Shown piece after piece: positions 44,891 to 56,507 of a stretch of 64,000 nt of DNA. Position 1 is the first letter of the stretch. Each line of letters opens with the position of its first letter. The DNA comes from Arctopsyche grandis (lineage: Eukaryota; Arthropoda; Insecta; Trichoptera; Hydropsychidae). The position numbers were made by a program, and so were the translations under genes. Where the stretch lies: contig NC_135364.1 of assembly GCF_051622035.1 (NCBI RefSeq), forward strand, positions 21,231,001 through 21,295,000. The letters run 5' to 3'. The notes below the pieces were generated by a model. The model had not been told where the DNA came from. It searched no databases and worked only from the letters and a program-made list of their open reading frames with translations.

Positions 44891-45311
44891 TCGCTCGAGG
44901 ACCATCATATTTGGTATCACCCCAAAAATAGTGTCACCCGGTGCAGACCGCACTCCCCGCACGGGCCTAGCGACACTACTACTATAATATATCCTATACA
45001 GAGACGTAACTCCAACAGTGGGTGAGTATTCCCTGAAGAATGTTGTTCTGAAATACCTACAGATGCTAACAGATTTTTCAAAAGACTTCTGCCTGTCGTA
45101 TACCAAAGACTTGCTGACTTTGTGACTTGCTGGCTTGCTGAGTCAAGACTTGCGGATAAGGATTTTGTTCACAACACTACAATTAGTTGAGCGATTCTAG
45201 TTGTGATCGTTGTTGTCTTTGAAACTCGAAATATTATTCAAAATAATGAGTACTACGCTTTTTTTATTGTTTATGTATAATATAAGTGTAATAGGTACAT
45301 ATGTATATAGT

Positions 45312-45480
45312 CGGGAGTATAGCTCGGTAGTTGCGTTACTGCTAACCACCAAAAGGTTCCTGAGTTCAAGCCCTGGATTGACCTCGATTGAAAAATATTT
45401 ATTTGGAGTTTTTATGCAGTGCTACTGACCTGACTTGGATATTTGTGACTCCAAAGTGATCGTTTCCTATCAGAGTTTTT
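45312..45480 (+). mobile_element. tRNA-derived SINE with a different head
   Basis: Head resembles a tRNA: GGGAGTATAGCTCGGTAG (A-box region) and GAGTTCAAGCCC (B box). It continues into TTGTGACTCC and GATCGTTTCCTATCAGAG of the common SINE body, so two head types share one body. Confidence 0.68.
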
Positions 45481-45484
45481 ATTG

Positions 45485-46880
45485 TTAAAACAGTTAAAAC
45501 ATCAAATTGATAACCAACCTACCCACCATTTAGATATAATTTCAAATTATTAATCTATAAATTTAAATATGTACCCGTAATGGCAACATAATGAAATGGA
45601 AAATAGAAAAAATGTATATAGTGGGGGGTGGGGACGAATTCCTGGGGCTCATACCATTTGAAAAGCTCTGATTCTTTAGAAAATCATAATGAGGATATAT
45701 AAAAAAAAATAATTGAAAACCGACCGCAAATACACTCGGTGGGTATCCTTCATTGAAATCTACATACAATTCTAGAAATATATAATACATAATATATAGT
45801 ATATAATTCTAGAAATGTTCTTTTATCAAACATGCTCTTAGTATTTTGCCTACGGCACAACTAAACTGCATGTATTTAGATTTTGATAAATAATATGTAC
45901 AGATGCTAATGGAAGGGAATAAAAAAAAAATCCCTGCGACGCATGCTTTTTCTTCCATAGTAATTAAACACATAAAAAAAGTCCCATATTATTATTTTCC
46001 CAGGGCTCGGGTTTAATTTATGTAACGTTGAAGTTTAGATGTTTTGTCAACATGGTCCTAAAATTGCATTTGACAAAAGAATTTTTCAATCGATTAAAGA
46101 TTTTTGAAAAAATAAACTGATAGATTTTCCTCTCTTAGTTTATTGAATACGAATAAATGTTTTCAAATGCGAATAAATGTCGTAGCTAGAGACCATATGG
46201 GGTAAGTATAATAAATATGACTGAAGCATTTGCAATAGTGGCTCAAGTTTATGGTTACGAAGGATGTAGTCAAAGTATGACATATTTCATATTTTATTAT
46301 TGCCTATATATTTTATTATTAGAAATTCATATTTTTGCCTAAATTTAAAAAGATCTACACATCAAAAGATAAGGAAAGTTCAACAATTTAAAAATCGCTG
46401 ACTGGATTTAAAAGCAAATTTTGTGTCATAAGATCGGAGCTTAACCTAACTTGTAGATTAGAATGACAAATGTTTTGGTCAACTTTACATTAGCTTCTTG
46501 TGTGTGTTTCTTCGTATTATATCCACATTGATGTAACGATAATGATAATAATGGCAATGCTCAATATCTGTGCCTCAATCCTATTCATTTTTTTACTGAA
46601 CAAAAACAATTTCAAACCTCGACCAATCAATCACGAGGCAAAAACCGAAAGAAGAAGAGACCCAGACAAAATAAATACACGATCGTTTGAGAGATGTGTA
46701 TTTAGGTAGGCATCTATGTACATACATGTTATGTACAATGAATCAATCATCGTGAGTGTTCACCGGCACCCAAAATTATTTTTACTGTATCTTCTGTCGA
46801 ATCCAGAACCGCTGGTAAGCTCTGCTGAAAAAGCACGCACATCTCAGATAAATCTCTCAGCGGAAGGATCATGAAGAAGT
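45485..46880. other. AT-rich sequence, nothing recognised
   Basis: No repeat family or coding segment called. Confidence 0.35.
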
Positions 46881-46977
46881 CGAATCGTGACGGATCGACG
46901 GCAACTGCGAATGCGTAAGAACTCCGTCGGCCATTTTTTACGGGAGCAAACGGCTCGGTTTAGCTTAACGCGACCAC

Positions 46978-47112
46978 CCAAGACGATGACGGCGATGATG
47001 ATGATGATGATGATGGAGAGCTACCGTCTGGTGTCGCGTGGCATGGCACGCTCTTTCTCTGTGTCAATGACATTTTGAGATTTATTCACAGTCATTTTCA
47101 ACTGTGAATAAA
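46978..47112. repeat. (GAT)n microsatellite and nearby hairpin
   Basis: About eleven GAT/GAC-type triplets at 46978-47014 in GC-richer sequence. At 47081-47112 an 11-bp perfect stem TTTATTCACAG / CTGTGAATAAA surrounds a 10-bp loop. The local 63-codon frame with a poly-Met run is a microsatellite by-product. Confidence 0.55.
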
Positions 47113-47789
47113 TTTTAAATGTTTAATTCCTCAACATTTTGTATGCTCGAATTTTCGAGCCAACGAAAAAATTAAAACGACAGAAGAAATTTAGATCATT
47201 AAACCATCAACGCATATTATTACAACAAGAAATTATAATACAACTTCAGAAAGATTGGGATACTGAATGGTTTGAAGTTGTGAAGTATTATTGATAGCCA
47301 CAACAATCGCTCGATCTATAGTGTTAGTTTGAATAATCTGAATAATCCATATAGCTAATGGTTTCTTTATAGTTGCTAGCAAGAATTACGACTATAATAA
47401 ATCCGGATCCAAATTGGACTATAATAAAAGGTGTTTGAATTTTCAGACCTGTGCAGTTCCTAAAATTGTTCTAAATTTAATTTGTTTCTAATAGGCAAAT
47501 CTAAAACTAAAAATCCATCTTTGGCATTCTCCAAATTTTAATACTCTACATATGTAGATATGTACATACATAAGTTACATTAAATGGGGTAAAAATGAAA
47601 AATTTTTGTAATGAAGCTTGTTTTTGTTTATTTAAATATTCTCACAAAACTTCTATCTCCGTTTGATTCCCTTTTTACACAAAAAGGTCATCTTCTTTTT
47701 CGGCATCATCTCAAATTCAATTGCGTTCGTTCGTTCGGTGCACTATAATATGTACATATAAAGTCCAATTTACTCCAATTAGAAAATAG

Positions 47790-48010
47790 ATTGAAAACGA
47801 AATAAGTGGGTGAAAGGCATGACAAGGATAGTTGATACAATTGAAAGAGTAAAGAAATTGAAATGACAATGGGCGGCTTACTTAGCTAGAAGAAATGGCG
47901 ATAGGTGGACGAAAGAAATGTACCCAACAGAATGTTAAAGCGTGCACGGAAGGCCACAAAGTAGAAGGAGGTGAATTAAATTAAAAAAAGAGAGTTGTGC
48001 AAAACAGAGA
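47790..48010 (+). mobile_element. RTE-type LINE C-terminal fragment
   Basis: Nucleotide match to 37920-38100 and 48540-48770: GGTGAAAGGCATGACAAGG, AAGAAATTGAAATGACAATG, GTACCCAACAGAATG, ending GTGCAAAACAGAGACGAATG. Confidence 0.65.
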
Positions 48011-48364
48011 CGAATGTAAGGGCTCAGACACATACACACGATATTTTTTTACATAGATTTGTATATGTAAAAAATGCTAACTCGCCTGCTCTATGCTATG
48101 ACAATCCAGGCTAAAACTCAACCCCTGGAGTATTTTCGGTGATATTTTATCCTTATATTGGCATGGGTTTAACAATGGTCGAAAACGATGATTCCTATAT
48201 TTAAAGGAATCTAGGAGTCTTGTCGAAATGTCTTGTAGACGTGAGTTCATAGTTGGAGTCTATCTAGGCAAGATATGGCGTGGCGTACGATTCAGTGTGT
48301 CTGCGCCCTAAACTGCATCCGGCAGCGGATGTCGAATGGCCGTAAATGATGATATATTTTCTGC

Positions 48365-48825
48365 TGAAAATAGATGAACGTAAAACTAATGTCAAGAATT
48401 TAGCAATTTAACTGTATTGTCTGAGAAAAAAGACCTTCAATCAATGTGTTTTACCAATGACGTATGGACGAGAAATATGGAAATTGACGCCAAGACATTT
48501 TTAACGCCAAGATAACGTTGTATGCTTGGCATAACGAGGAAAAACAGGAAGTGGAATACGTGGGTGAGAAGTATGACAAGGGTAGTCGATATAGTGGATA
48601 GAGTTAAGAGGTTGAAATGGTAATAGGCGGGCCACGTGGCAAGAAGAATGGACGAAAGGTACCCGAGAGAATGTGAATGGGTAAATGGAAGACCACATTG
48701 AAGATGGGTTGAAGAAATTAGGAAAATGTGTGGTGTGAGACGGATGAGAATTGCGCAAAACAGAAACGAGTAGAAGCGTGTTGGAAAGGCTTTCACCCAT
48801 CAGTGTACATATGTATAGTGAATTG
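48365..48825 (+). mobile_element. RTE-type LINE C-terminal fragment
   Basis: Degraded coding shows VVDIVDRVKRLKW, AGHVARRMDER, YPRECEWVNGRPH, RWVEEIRKMCG, MRIAQNRNE, KRVGKAFTHQ. This is the complete RTE C-terminal signature up to the family's terminal aromatic motif, with several stops. Confidence 0.8.
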
Positions 48826-48829
48826 CTGT

Positions 48830-51340
48830 AGATAATGATGACGACATCAAAACACTCCTCCTATCCTATATCAACTCGAAATAATTAATCAGTGATAAAT
48901 TTCATAGGTGGAAAGGTAGATATATATGTACAAACACACAAACTATATGTAGAATTATGACTCATCGTTGATGACACACTTCAAACGGTCATTATTGAAG
49001 CTTATTTAGAGCATTCAGTTACTATATGTACATATATATAAAAATGTTGATTTTCCTCCTTTTTCCCATGGAGAGTTATGTACATTTGGGGGGCGTGATG
49101 ATATGGTAATTACCAATTGGTCAAATTTCACGTGGTCAGCGTGCCCAGTCGCCTATGAAATTTTTTCGTGATTGCGAGACCGGTTTCGCTTCCTATCGAA
49201 CCGTACAAATTTCATTTAAAATACATTTTCGTATGATATTTCACAGGGGCCGGCCGAGAGCGTTTGCGGTCAAACTTGTTACCACAATAAATAATAATAA
49301 TATAGTTCGTTAATATTAAAAAAAATGACCTTAAAATTCCATATTTTTTTCAAGTACCTTCGTGGATGAATAGCCATGCGACAGATCAAAAATTTTCATA
49401 GTTTTCCGCAGTAAACCGTAAGACCACACAGAAAACCACTTATCACATATGAAAATGCATGTCAATCTTAATTCTACATAAAGCCTGAATTAAACGGAAG
49501 CAGCCCCGTCAACATGTCAGTAGAACTCGTTATAAACTTCAACGGGAAATATTTATGTGCACATAAGAAGTACGCATGTACCATGCTATGACAGAATGAC
49601 GTTTGACGTACATCGGCTTTCTCACATTACTTCATATTCCATGTTCGCTCTTTTGGTGTAAACTCATCATCGTAATAAAATTTGACATATACATATGAAA
49701 TCAATGACTTAATAACAACTTTCATATGTATATATTTATATTGAAATCAACAAAAACTTCATCAAATGTCAACATATACTTTTCAACTCCTGCAGCGTAT
49801 TGCAACTGCACATTTAAAGTCTACAGCACAAAATGGCAACACGTAAAATTCGGCAACACACCTACATACAGCGACTGTATTTTCGATACCTATTAAGATG
49901 ACTAATTGTTGACACTTGTTTCCTCTGTCTGCAACACGCAACGGACTATTTTTATGTTTCAAAAAATAACCACTAGACGTAAAACAAACATTTTGGTGTC
50001 AGAAATATCTTTCAGTTCATTGCCAGAGACAGACGCGTCTTGTAACTAATTTTCGTAATAATTTATTTCGGCCCAAGCAGATTTATAACTGTTACGTTTT
50101 ATGTCGCCGTATATAAACTTTGTATACGCAATGGCAATTAATAATAGCGAGCGTTATGCATACATTTCACAAACTATTATTTTGTCTCGCAAAGTGATTA
50201 ATCGCTCTATGACTAAAAATAAACGTATTAATTAAGCTAAATTGCTCGTATATTCTATTCCGGATGATTTACGATGTAATTTTTATAAATAAGATCAAAA
50301 CAAAACAAACCGTTTTGAAAATTAAATCTCATACATATGTATGCACACATAATATACGTACGTTTTAATTATATTTAAAATAAACGATAATTTTTGCAAT
50401 TTACAATTAAGTATATACTATTATTTATGTTATAAAAAAGGCTACGAGGTATAATCACATGAAACGATTTAAAACCTGTTGAATATACCAAGTAGGTATG
50501 ATATTATCAAATGTGTATTTATTTACAGATTATCTAAAATGCATCTATGTAATGTTTATGACTTAATATTTTGGTTTTAATACAGCTACATATGTAGTTC
50601 CGTTGAATGGCTAAGAATTTCAAGAAATATTATATATGTACATACATATGTATGTATGTAAGTACATATACAGAAAATAAATTGACACATTTCAGAACGC
50701 ATTACTATACAATTGGTAAAGATCAAATTAGATTGGTCAGTCAAAATAACTAAATAACAAAATAATTATTTTAGAAGTGTCGCTTTTCATATACATACAT
50801 ATGTACATAGAGAAATATAGAAAGTTACAATTTTACTTTAAAATTTAAAGCTCAATATGATCCTAATAAAGTAATCATTCTATGACTACTGCTCGGCAAT
50901 TCATATGTCTTATCTTCTCTTTCTACAACTATTTATTTTCATAATAAATACTAATAGAATGCTCGATGTTGATGACGGATCATTTAATCTTACTATGTGG
51001 TTGGAAACGAAAAGCAAATTCGATCTAACAAAAAATAAACTGGTCCATTTTTCAGCCGTTTCTTTGATCCATTTAATTTTAGGACAAGAAAAACAAAACC
51101 AAATGTTACGATACTTAAACTTTTATTCATATAAAAGCTCTTATCTTCCGTTTCGAATGAAACTTTGACACTTAATTATCAATTAAGACCTCGACGTTTT
51201 GAACCTTGACTTTTATCTCTGCAGTTCGATAAAGAGGGAGTCTGGGCTAACATAAAATCAAAATGCAAGTCTTCCACTCTATATACCGATATAATGAAAC
51301 GATAACTGAATATCGACGAATTTAAGTACATACATATCAT
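48830..51340. other. 2.5 kb with nothing recognised
   Basis: Includes palindromic ACATACATATGTATGT tracts (50330-50345, 50635-50665, 50785-50800). Open frames such as 50905-51168 are AT-driven. No gene or element supported. Confidence 0.35.
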
Positions 51341-51344
51341 CCTC

Positions 51345-51520
51345 ATAATTCAGTCATTTTCCATCCACTGCTGGATGAAGCCCTCTTCAACACGCTTCCA
51401 TTCGTCTCTGTTTTAAGCTACTGTAATCCATCTCATCCCACACATTTTTCTGATTTAATCCACCCATATCCTTTGTTACCTTCCTTAAATCCGTAAGAAA
51501 TACTTCTTGTATTAAGGTAG
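51345..51520 (-). mobile_element. RTE-type LINE 3' end
   Basis: Complement of the family's last codons: CATCCACTGCTGGATGAAG (IQQWM region), CACGCTTCCATTCGTCTC and onward. Confidence 0.6.
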
Positions 51521-52337
51521 CATTAAAATCCAAATACTGAAACGTTAATATATGAAAGGAATAAGGTGTTCAATCCTTAATGAATAGAATATTCAGAAAA
51601 TACATTAATTTGGGAGACCAAGAATGAAATGCCACTTACGAATAATAGACAGATTTCTTCGCGACTAGAAAGACATCCAAATCGTAAACTTCTACCCCTC
51701 GAACAGTATAGTCTACCAAATCAGTAAACTTATCCCATTCTGTATCATTATTTAATATTGAGGTCATATCATATATGTACATCGTGCATTAGGCCGATGT
51801 CATATCGATATCTTTGTACGATTACGATTACTGTGAGTTTTCTCCTATCGGCCAGTGGTTCCCGAATTTTAAGTGAGCCAGGCGCCCCCCTGTCCCGGCG
51901 GTGCGCGCATGTTTGTATAACGACAGTGTTTACATTTGAATATTTCATTAATTACCGGGGGCCACCTAGTACCGGGCCGACCCCGTAATTACCGAACTGG
52001 TTCTTAATAGCTCACCCGTTCGTTACAGAGAGAGAGATGCTGCACAGGTGCGTACCCACAGAAAAAAGGCATCCAGAGCTTCCCAAAGTCAAATGTCACT
52101 GACAAACTTCACCATTACGTATACCCAGAATAAATGTATATATATGTACTAACATAAAATGTATCAGTAGTGTCCCGTGGCAGAAAGTATAAAATATCCT
52201 TGTTAATGTGTGACCCAAGAGATGATAGCGCGGACACCAGAACGATCAACCAAACATCAGAAAATTCCGATTAAAAACATTTCTTAGCCTGTGTTATCTT
52301 TAACTATGTACATCAGCCTGATGATTTTACCGACTGC

Positions 52338-52620
52338 TCAACTTCTTCTTCTTCTTTCTCGTTTGCTCAATGCTGAGCGTCGTGGTCATGGTGTCTTCTT
52401 GGGTTTGATGGACGATCCGCTTCCACTCCTCCCGATTCTGTACCAAGTTAAAGGCAGCATTTAAGGGATGATCCTGCCAGTTCTTTGATTTGGTCAGACT
52501 ATCTCTTGGGGTACTTTCCTCTCGCTCGCCTTCCCTCCAGCGTTCCGGTGATTACCAGCCTATCCAGACTCTCCTCATTATACCTTGCCATATGGCCACA
52601 GTATGAAAGAACCCTTTTCC
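52338..52620 (-). mobile_element. LINE C-terminus, RTE-like, separate family
   Basis: Reading leftward: VLSYCGHMARYNEESLDRLV, TGTLEGRRARGKYPKR, a stop, SDQIKELAG, HPLNAAFNLVQNREEWKRIV, ending near 52345 in a Lys-rich CTTCTTCTTCTT run. Matches C-termini of insect endonuclease/reverse transcriptases; sequence differs from both other RTE families here. Confidence 0.7.
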
Positions 52621-52644
52621 TACATATTGTGGAGAGTTTCAGCC

Positions 52645-52735
52645 AATTATTTATTTATTTATTATATACCTATATATACAAATGTGCCATAACAGGAATT
52701 ACTCCCCAAAAGTGACACATATGGTTACATTATTT
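52645..52735 (-). mobile_element. SINE/LINE 3' tail with weak hairpin
   Basis: TTATTTATTTATT tail complement followed by CAAATGTGCC, loop ATAACAGGAATTACTCCCC, and GTGACACATATG. Probably the 3' end of the SINE whose head lies at 53440-53530, split by the piggyBac-like element. Confidence 0.5.
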
Positions 52736-52815
52736 TGTACATAACTACAAATAGTTTTTCAAACATAACAGTTCATAGAATACAATAGAGACATCTATGG
52801 ACAATCAACAATTAA

Positions 52816-53380
52816 CCCTTTGAGTGCTGACGTCTGTTGAAAGCCCGCTACGCTGTAAATTTCGACAACATTTCCAAATAGAATTAATTAGAAATCCAAT
52901 AGAAAGCATATATAAAAATTGTAGCCAATCCAAAAAAACCCTAGAGAACTACCGCCGAGGATTTCGAGTTTTGTAAAGGTGTTTTTAAACTCTTTAATAT
53001 ATCTTGCAACAATATAAAATAAACAAAAGAAGTCTATTAATGAATGTATTTTTCCAAAACTAGTTCCATCTTCTTCATTATTGATAAAATGTAATGCTCA
53101 CAATCTAAATGCCAAGCCACAGTCTAAAATACTCAGTAGTTAGGGATTTCCATCGGGAAATTCTGCTATGGTTATAAATTCAGAAATTCCGGTGTAAACC
53201 AGTCTTTATAAACGTTGACAAATGAATTAGTGGATTTACACGACCCATGTTCAATGCATATTTTTTCAATGCTACCTGGAAATACTCAAAATATAAACTA
53301 CAAAATACGCCGATAGGGGTATTTCAGATCCGTGGACTTGTTGGAAAAACGCCGATCGGCGTAGGTCAGCATTTCAAGGG
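52816..53380. mobile_element. piggyBac-like element (565 bp), TTAA-flanked
   Basis: TTAA at 52812-52815 and 53381-53384. Inverted ends CCCTTTGAGTGCTGAC and the complement of CCCTTGAAATGCTGAC. CCY ends with a TTAA duplication are diagnostic of piggyBac. The interior is noncoding; subterminal GCCGATCGGCGT near 53352 is palindromic. Confidence 0.8.
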
Positions 53381-53439
53381 TTAAGCTAAAAAAATCGGGA
53401 AATTCAAATAGGATACGGTTGATCAGTGTGTTTTTTTTG

Positions 53440-53530
53440 ACGGTCGATCAGCGTATTTGACCAGGACTTGAACCCAAAACCTCTCTACTGGCATGCTTCT
53501 ACCCACTGGCTCATCAACGGAAAGTCTAGT
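53440..53530 (-). mobile_element. tRNA-like SINE head
   Basis: Complement reads TGAGCCAGTGGGTAGAAGC then GGGTTCAAGTCCTGGTC (B box). Likely the 5' part of the element whose tail is at 52645. A (TCTAG)4 run flanks it at 53525-53544. Confidence 0.55.
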
Positions 53531-54321
53531 CTAGTCTAGTCTAGAACTTAAAATACATACAATGATATATGATAAACGTACACAAATTGAGTTTATACCT
53601 GTATGTGAATGTACAGGATTACTTTCATTCAAAGCGGACATTAAAAAAAAACATTTATTCACAAATGGCAATCATTAATTATAAATATTGCACACAGAAG
53701 CAATCACCTCAATAGACATTTAACGGCCTAGCTTAATGGTCACTTAAAACAACTATAAAACTAACTGAGAACCGAACAAATTTTATTATGAGTTCGATAG
53801 ACATTCGACCATAAGGAAGATGTGTATTTTCAACGACGCGAATACACATTATGTAAATTACAAATTTCATTCAAAATTGTTGAGAGCCGCCGTCGCCGAA
53901 ATGTATACTTATTGATTTTTTTATTGTGATCCGAAGGCTAGTCCGCCTAATAGACAAATCGAAAACTTACATCGAAAGGGTATCCGTACATTTTTGTATA
54001 CGATATTTTTATTTCTTCGTGTTTTATATATGCCGCCGAGATCGGTATCGAAACGGTCGCGCAAGGGTTAAAAAATAAAAATACTTTCGTGTCGTCAACA
54101 CAGGTATCAGTATCGTGATACGCACTCGTCCGTGAATACATTACGTACGATAACGACTTATTTATCATTAATTAACTTTTGCAAATTGCCCTTTATCGGG
54201 AGATTTATCCGACGATTTTCGTTTTTTAATTATTCTTAGCGACCGGTCGCTTTTTTTCCTCCGACTGACAACCGGTCCGTCCGGAAGTTGTCCTCGCAAA
54301 CGATAATTATTTAATAATCAA

Positions 54322-54601
54322 TTAGGCAAACGAGCCTCGCGATAAATTTCCCCGGGTCAAAACGGTCGCGACGCAGTTCAATTTCTCCATTAAAGTCGTT
54401 CTTTTCTTAGGAAAATTCGTGGCGGTGGCAACCCTGTTCGATGCCTGTGGGGCGTGATTATGTTGTTGTAATCGAATATTAGTGTAAATATCTTCTTCTT
54501 CTTCTAGGTGGTATTTTAAGATTGATGATGTTAATTCATCTTTTGAGACCGTCTCGATATACTGCCGGTATTTGGTCGAATAATTTTTAGTGAGATATCT
54601 C
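54322..54601 (-). CDS. Candidate terminal coding exon, unrecognised
   Basis: A 92-codon frame running from a possible acceptor (CTTGCCTTATTGAG) through YLTKNYSTKYRQYIETVSKD, an acidic EEEEDIYTNI stretch and a basic Ser-rich end to a stop. Codon choice and composition resemble real protein, and the island is GC-richer than its flanks. No domain recognised. The EEEE run is a (TTC)n repeat, a caution. Other exons would lie to the right on the minus strand. Confidence 0.4.
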
Positions 54602-54884
54602 AATAAGGCAAGTACATACTCACAGTGTGGGTCACTACTCCATTTTATTACAATAAATATAATAATATTACCATTTTGATGAAATATAAAAATATCAGCT
54701 GTTTACAAAACTAATGAAAAAGTATAAGCATTAAATTCTAGTTAATAAAAGTTGATTATAAAAAGCTTACATTTTAGTTAATTGAAATAACTGTAAATGA
54801 ACAGTCATTTTGCCTCTAGCAGAAAGCAACTAGATTTCCTACATTCAATGGACACAACATTTTTTCAAATATCATCATCATTAA

Positions 54885-55060
54885 CATTGACACCAATTTG
54901 CCATCTATGATTTGATGAAGGTCTCTCCAGCATGCTTCCTTTCCTATCTGTTTGGGGCACCTCTCATCCTAAGATTTAACAAACCCATCTTCCCTGTAGC
55001 CTTCCTTACACCCGTTTACATTCTCTCGGGTACTATTCGAGCACTTATTTCGTCCATCTA
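54885..55060 (-). mobile_element. RTE-type LINE 3' end, joined to an inverted piece
   Basis: Complement of the family's C-terminus (GATGAAGGTCTCTCCAGCATG, TTCTCTCGGGTACTATTCGA). At 55065-55115 a short plus-strand piece of the same family (AGATGGAGCGCATTTGGGTG) follows head to head. Confidence 0.65.
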
Positions 55061-55124
55061 TCGTAGATATATATGAAATTAAGATGGAGCGCATTTGGGT
55101 GAATGAATGTCATTTTAAATATAT

Positions 55125-55205
55125 AATTATTTATTTATTTAAGTTTAAGTTTGGACCATTGTGGCATTCATGTGGAGTTTCTGCGCCACAATGGTCGAAA
55201 ATATA
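55125..55205 (-). mobile_element. LINE/SINE 3' tail with perfect 12-bp hairpin
   Basis: TTATTTATTTAAG tail, stem GACCATTGTGGC (55154-55165) / GCCACAATGGTC (55185-55196), loop ATTCATGTGGAGTTTCTGC. Confidence 0.7.
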
Positions 55206-55732
55206 CAGATATTAGAAAAAAAAATATATATACATATGTACATATACAGACAAAAATAGATTTATACATTATCATAAAAAAACAATAGCATTATTATATT
55301 AGTAGGAAAAGAAAAAATATCAAATAACAAAATACATAGTAGGGAATGTCTTGCATCTACAGCCAGCACCAATATATACATGTGAACGAGCCCCAAATAC
55401 AAAACCTCCCTGCAAGGCCCAAGTGGAAGAGAGAAGATCAGAACTCCATTCATTCATCACATCCAATTATTAAAATAATGATGAGCGCAGGCTACCAGAC
55501 AAATAGGCTAAAATAATTTCCATTAAACTATACTGAAGTGGAAAATATTACATTAAGGTCAATTGCCACTGTGTCTTGGCCGTGATGACCAAAGATAAGC
55601 GGCCGACGATGCCACCATAAAATAGCAATAGACCTTTCCATTAACGTACAAAGCAAGAGAGCAAAATCATTGATAATAGTGAACCATTTTTTGTGCGAAA
55701 AGAAACCATCCACGCCGATCTCCGCTTATGAC

Positions 55733-55883
55733 TAGAGACCGGAGCCACTTTGCGCCGTTCTTTGTTCATTTGCAGAGCTTTGTAGTTTAAAGCTAGAGAG
55801 CAAAAAAAAGGTTCACCATAAAAATTAACAATGCACGGCAAACAATGATAACAATGAACGGCGCAAAGTTGCTCCGGTCTCTA
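55733..55883. mobile_element. hAT MITE (151 bp), best-preserved copy
   Basis: Perfect 13-bp ends TAGAGACCGGAGC / GCTCCGGTCTCTA; inverted homology continues through CTTTGCGCCGTTC. Perfect 8-bp TSD CTTATGAC (55725-55732, 55884-55891). TA(G)NG start and nTnnnnAn duplication are hAT hallmarks. Confidence 0.88.
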
Positions 55884-56034
55884 CTTATGACTATTGACTA
55901 GTCTTTGGCGTTGGCTGGGTACTTTTCAAATAATAGACCACTCCGATTTATGTAAAAAGAGAGAGGGCAAAAAAGCATGGGTGAAAATAGTAAATGGCAA
56001 AAATAGTGAACCTTTTTTTACAAGGCTCTTCGTT

Positions 56035-56285
56035 CATTGGTCTGACAATATATCCTACATTCTTCCGATCGTTTTGAAACTTTGCCATTTTGCGTGGTTT
56101 GTTCAACGATAGAAATTTAAATCGATTCTGATAGTTCGATGGTAAAAATAATCGTAATAAACACGTCTAAGATTGCGAAAATTTTAAATACCTTGACGTT
56201 TAGTAGTCAGTAGCCTTATATGTTTGACTTTCCGCCACCCACTTGCTTTGTCAGATTTTAATTGTTTTAACGCCTATAACTAAAC
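56035..56285. repeat. Dispersed repeat C, copy 1
   Basis: Homologous in the same orientation to 62805-63075 (TTCGATGGTAAAAATAATCG, TTTGACTTTCCGCC, TTTAATTGTTT, CGCCTATAACT). A third partial copy lies at 56728-56790. Identity not known. Confidence 0.6.
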
Positions 56286-56415
56286 TTCGGCGCGACGGTG
56301 CTATTTTTCAAGAAAGATAGTTTGCCTATTGTCAACCTACAACGATAGAGAGCAAAAAAAAGGTTCACAATAGAAATTGACAATAGACAACCCCTTTTTC
56401 CTGGAAAATAGCACC
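56280..56415. mobile_element. MITE-like insertion at the end of repeat C
   Basis: Inverted GACGGTGCTATTTTTC ... GGAAAATAGCACCGTC with interior TTGCCTATTGTCAA / TTGACAATAGACAA. Related in style to the long hAT MITE variants (GAGAGCAAAAAAAAGGTTCAC is shared with 55733-55883). Confidence 0.55.
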
Positions 56416-56453
56416 GTCAGAATTTTAAGTTTTTAACTGCTAAAAAAATCAGA

Positions 56454-56507
56454 TTTTTCCATTCAAGGTAATTTATGTATACACATAAATTATCTTGAAT
56501 GGAAAAA
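56454..56507. repeat. 54-bp near-perfect palindrome
   Basis: TTTTTCCATTCAAGGTAATT against AATTATCTTGAATGGAAAAA with almost no loop. Confidence 0.7.

Larger units (their letters stand above)
42645..44981. mobile_element. Possible compound hAT, filled with other elements
   Basis: Left end CAGTGGCGTCGCTAGG; right end CCTAGCGACACTACTA, complementary except for a few transitions. Both sides carry GGTGTCACC-type subterminal sequence. The 8-bp flanks do not match well. Between them lie a dispersed repeat, a SINE tail, an RTE LINE and a MITE. Confidence 0.45.

Noticed and set aside
44687..45106. 139-codon frame with YIYSFLYIYSFL repeats and its plus-strand IQKAVY counterpart
   Set aside because: Produced by an 18-bp minisatellite whose unit length is divisible by three; both strands are open for that reason.
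46887..47078. Protein with a poly-Met run
   Set aside because: The run is a GAT microsatellite; no start context, splice signals or motif.
51852..52010. Possible hAT end CAGTGGTTCCCGAATTTTAAG
   Set aside because: No matching right terminus or 8-bp duplication could be found nearby.
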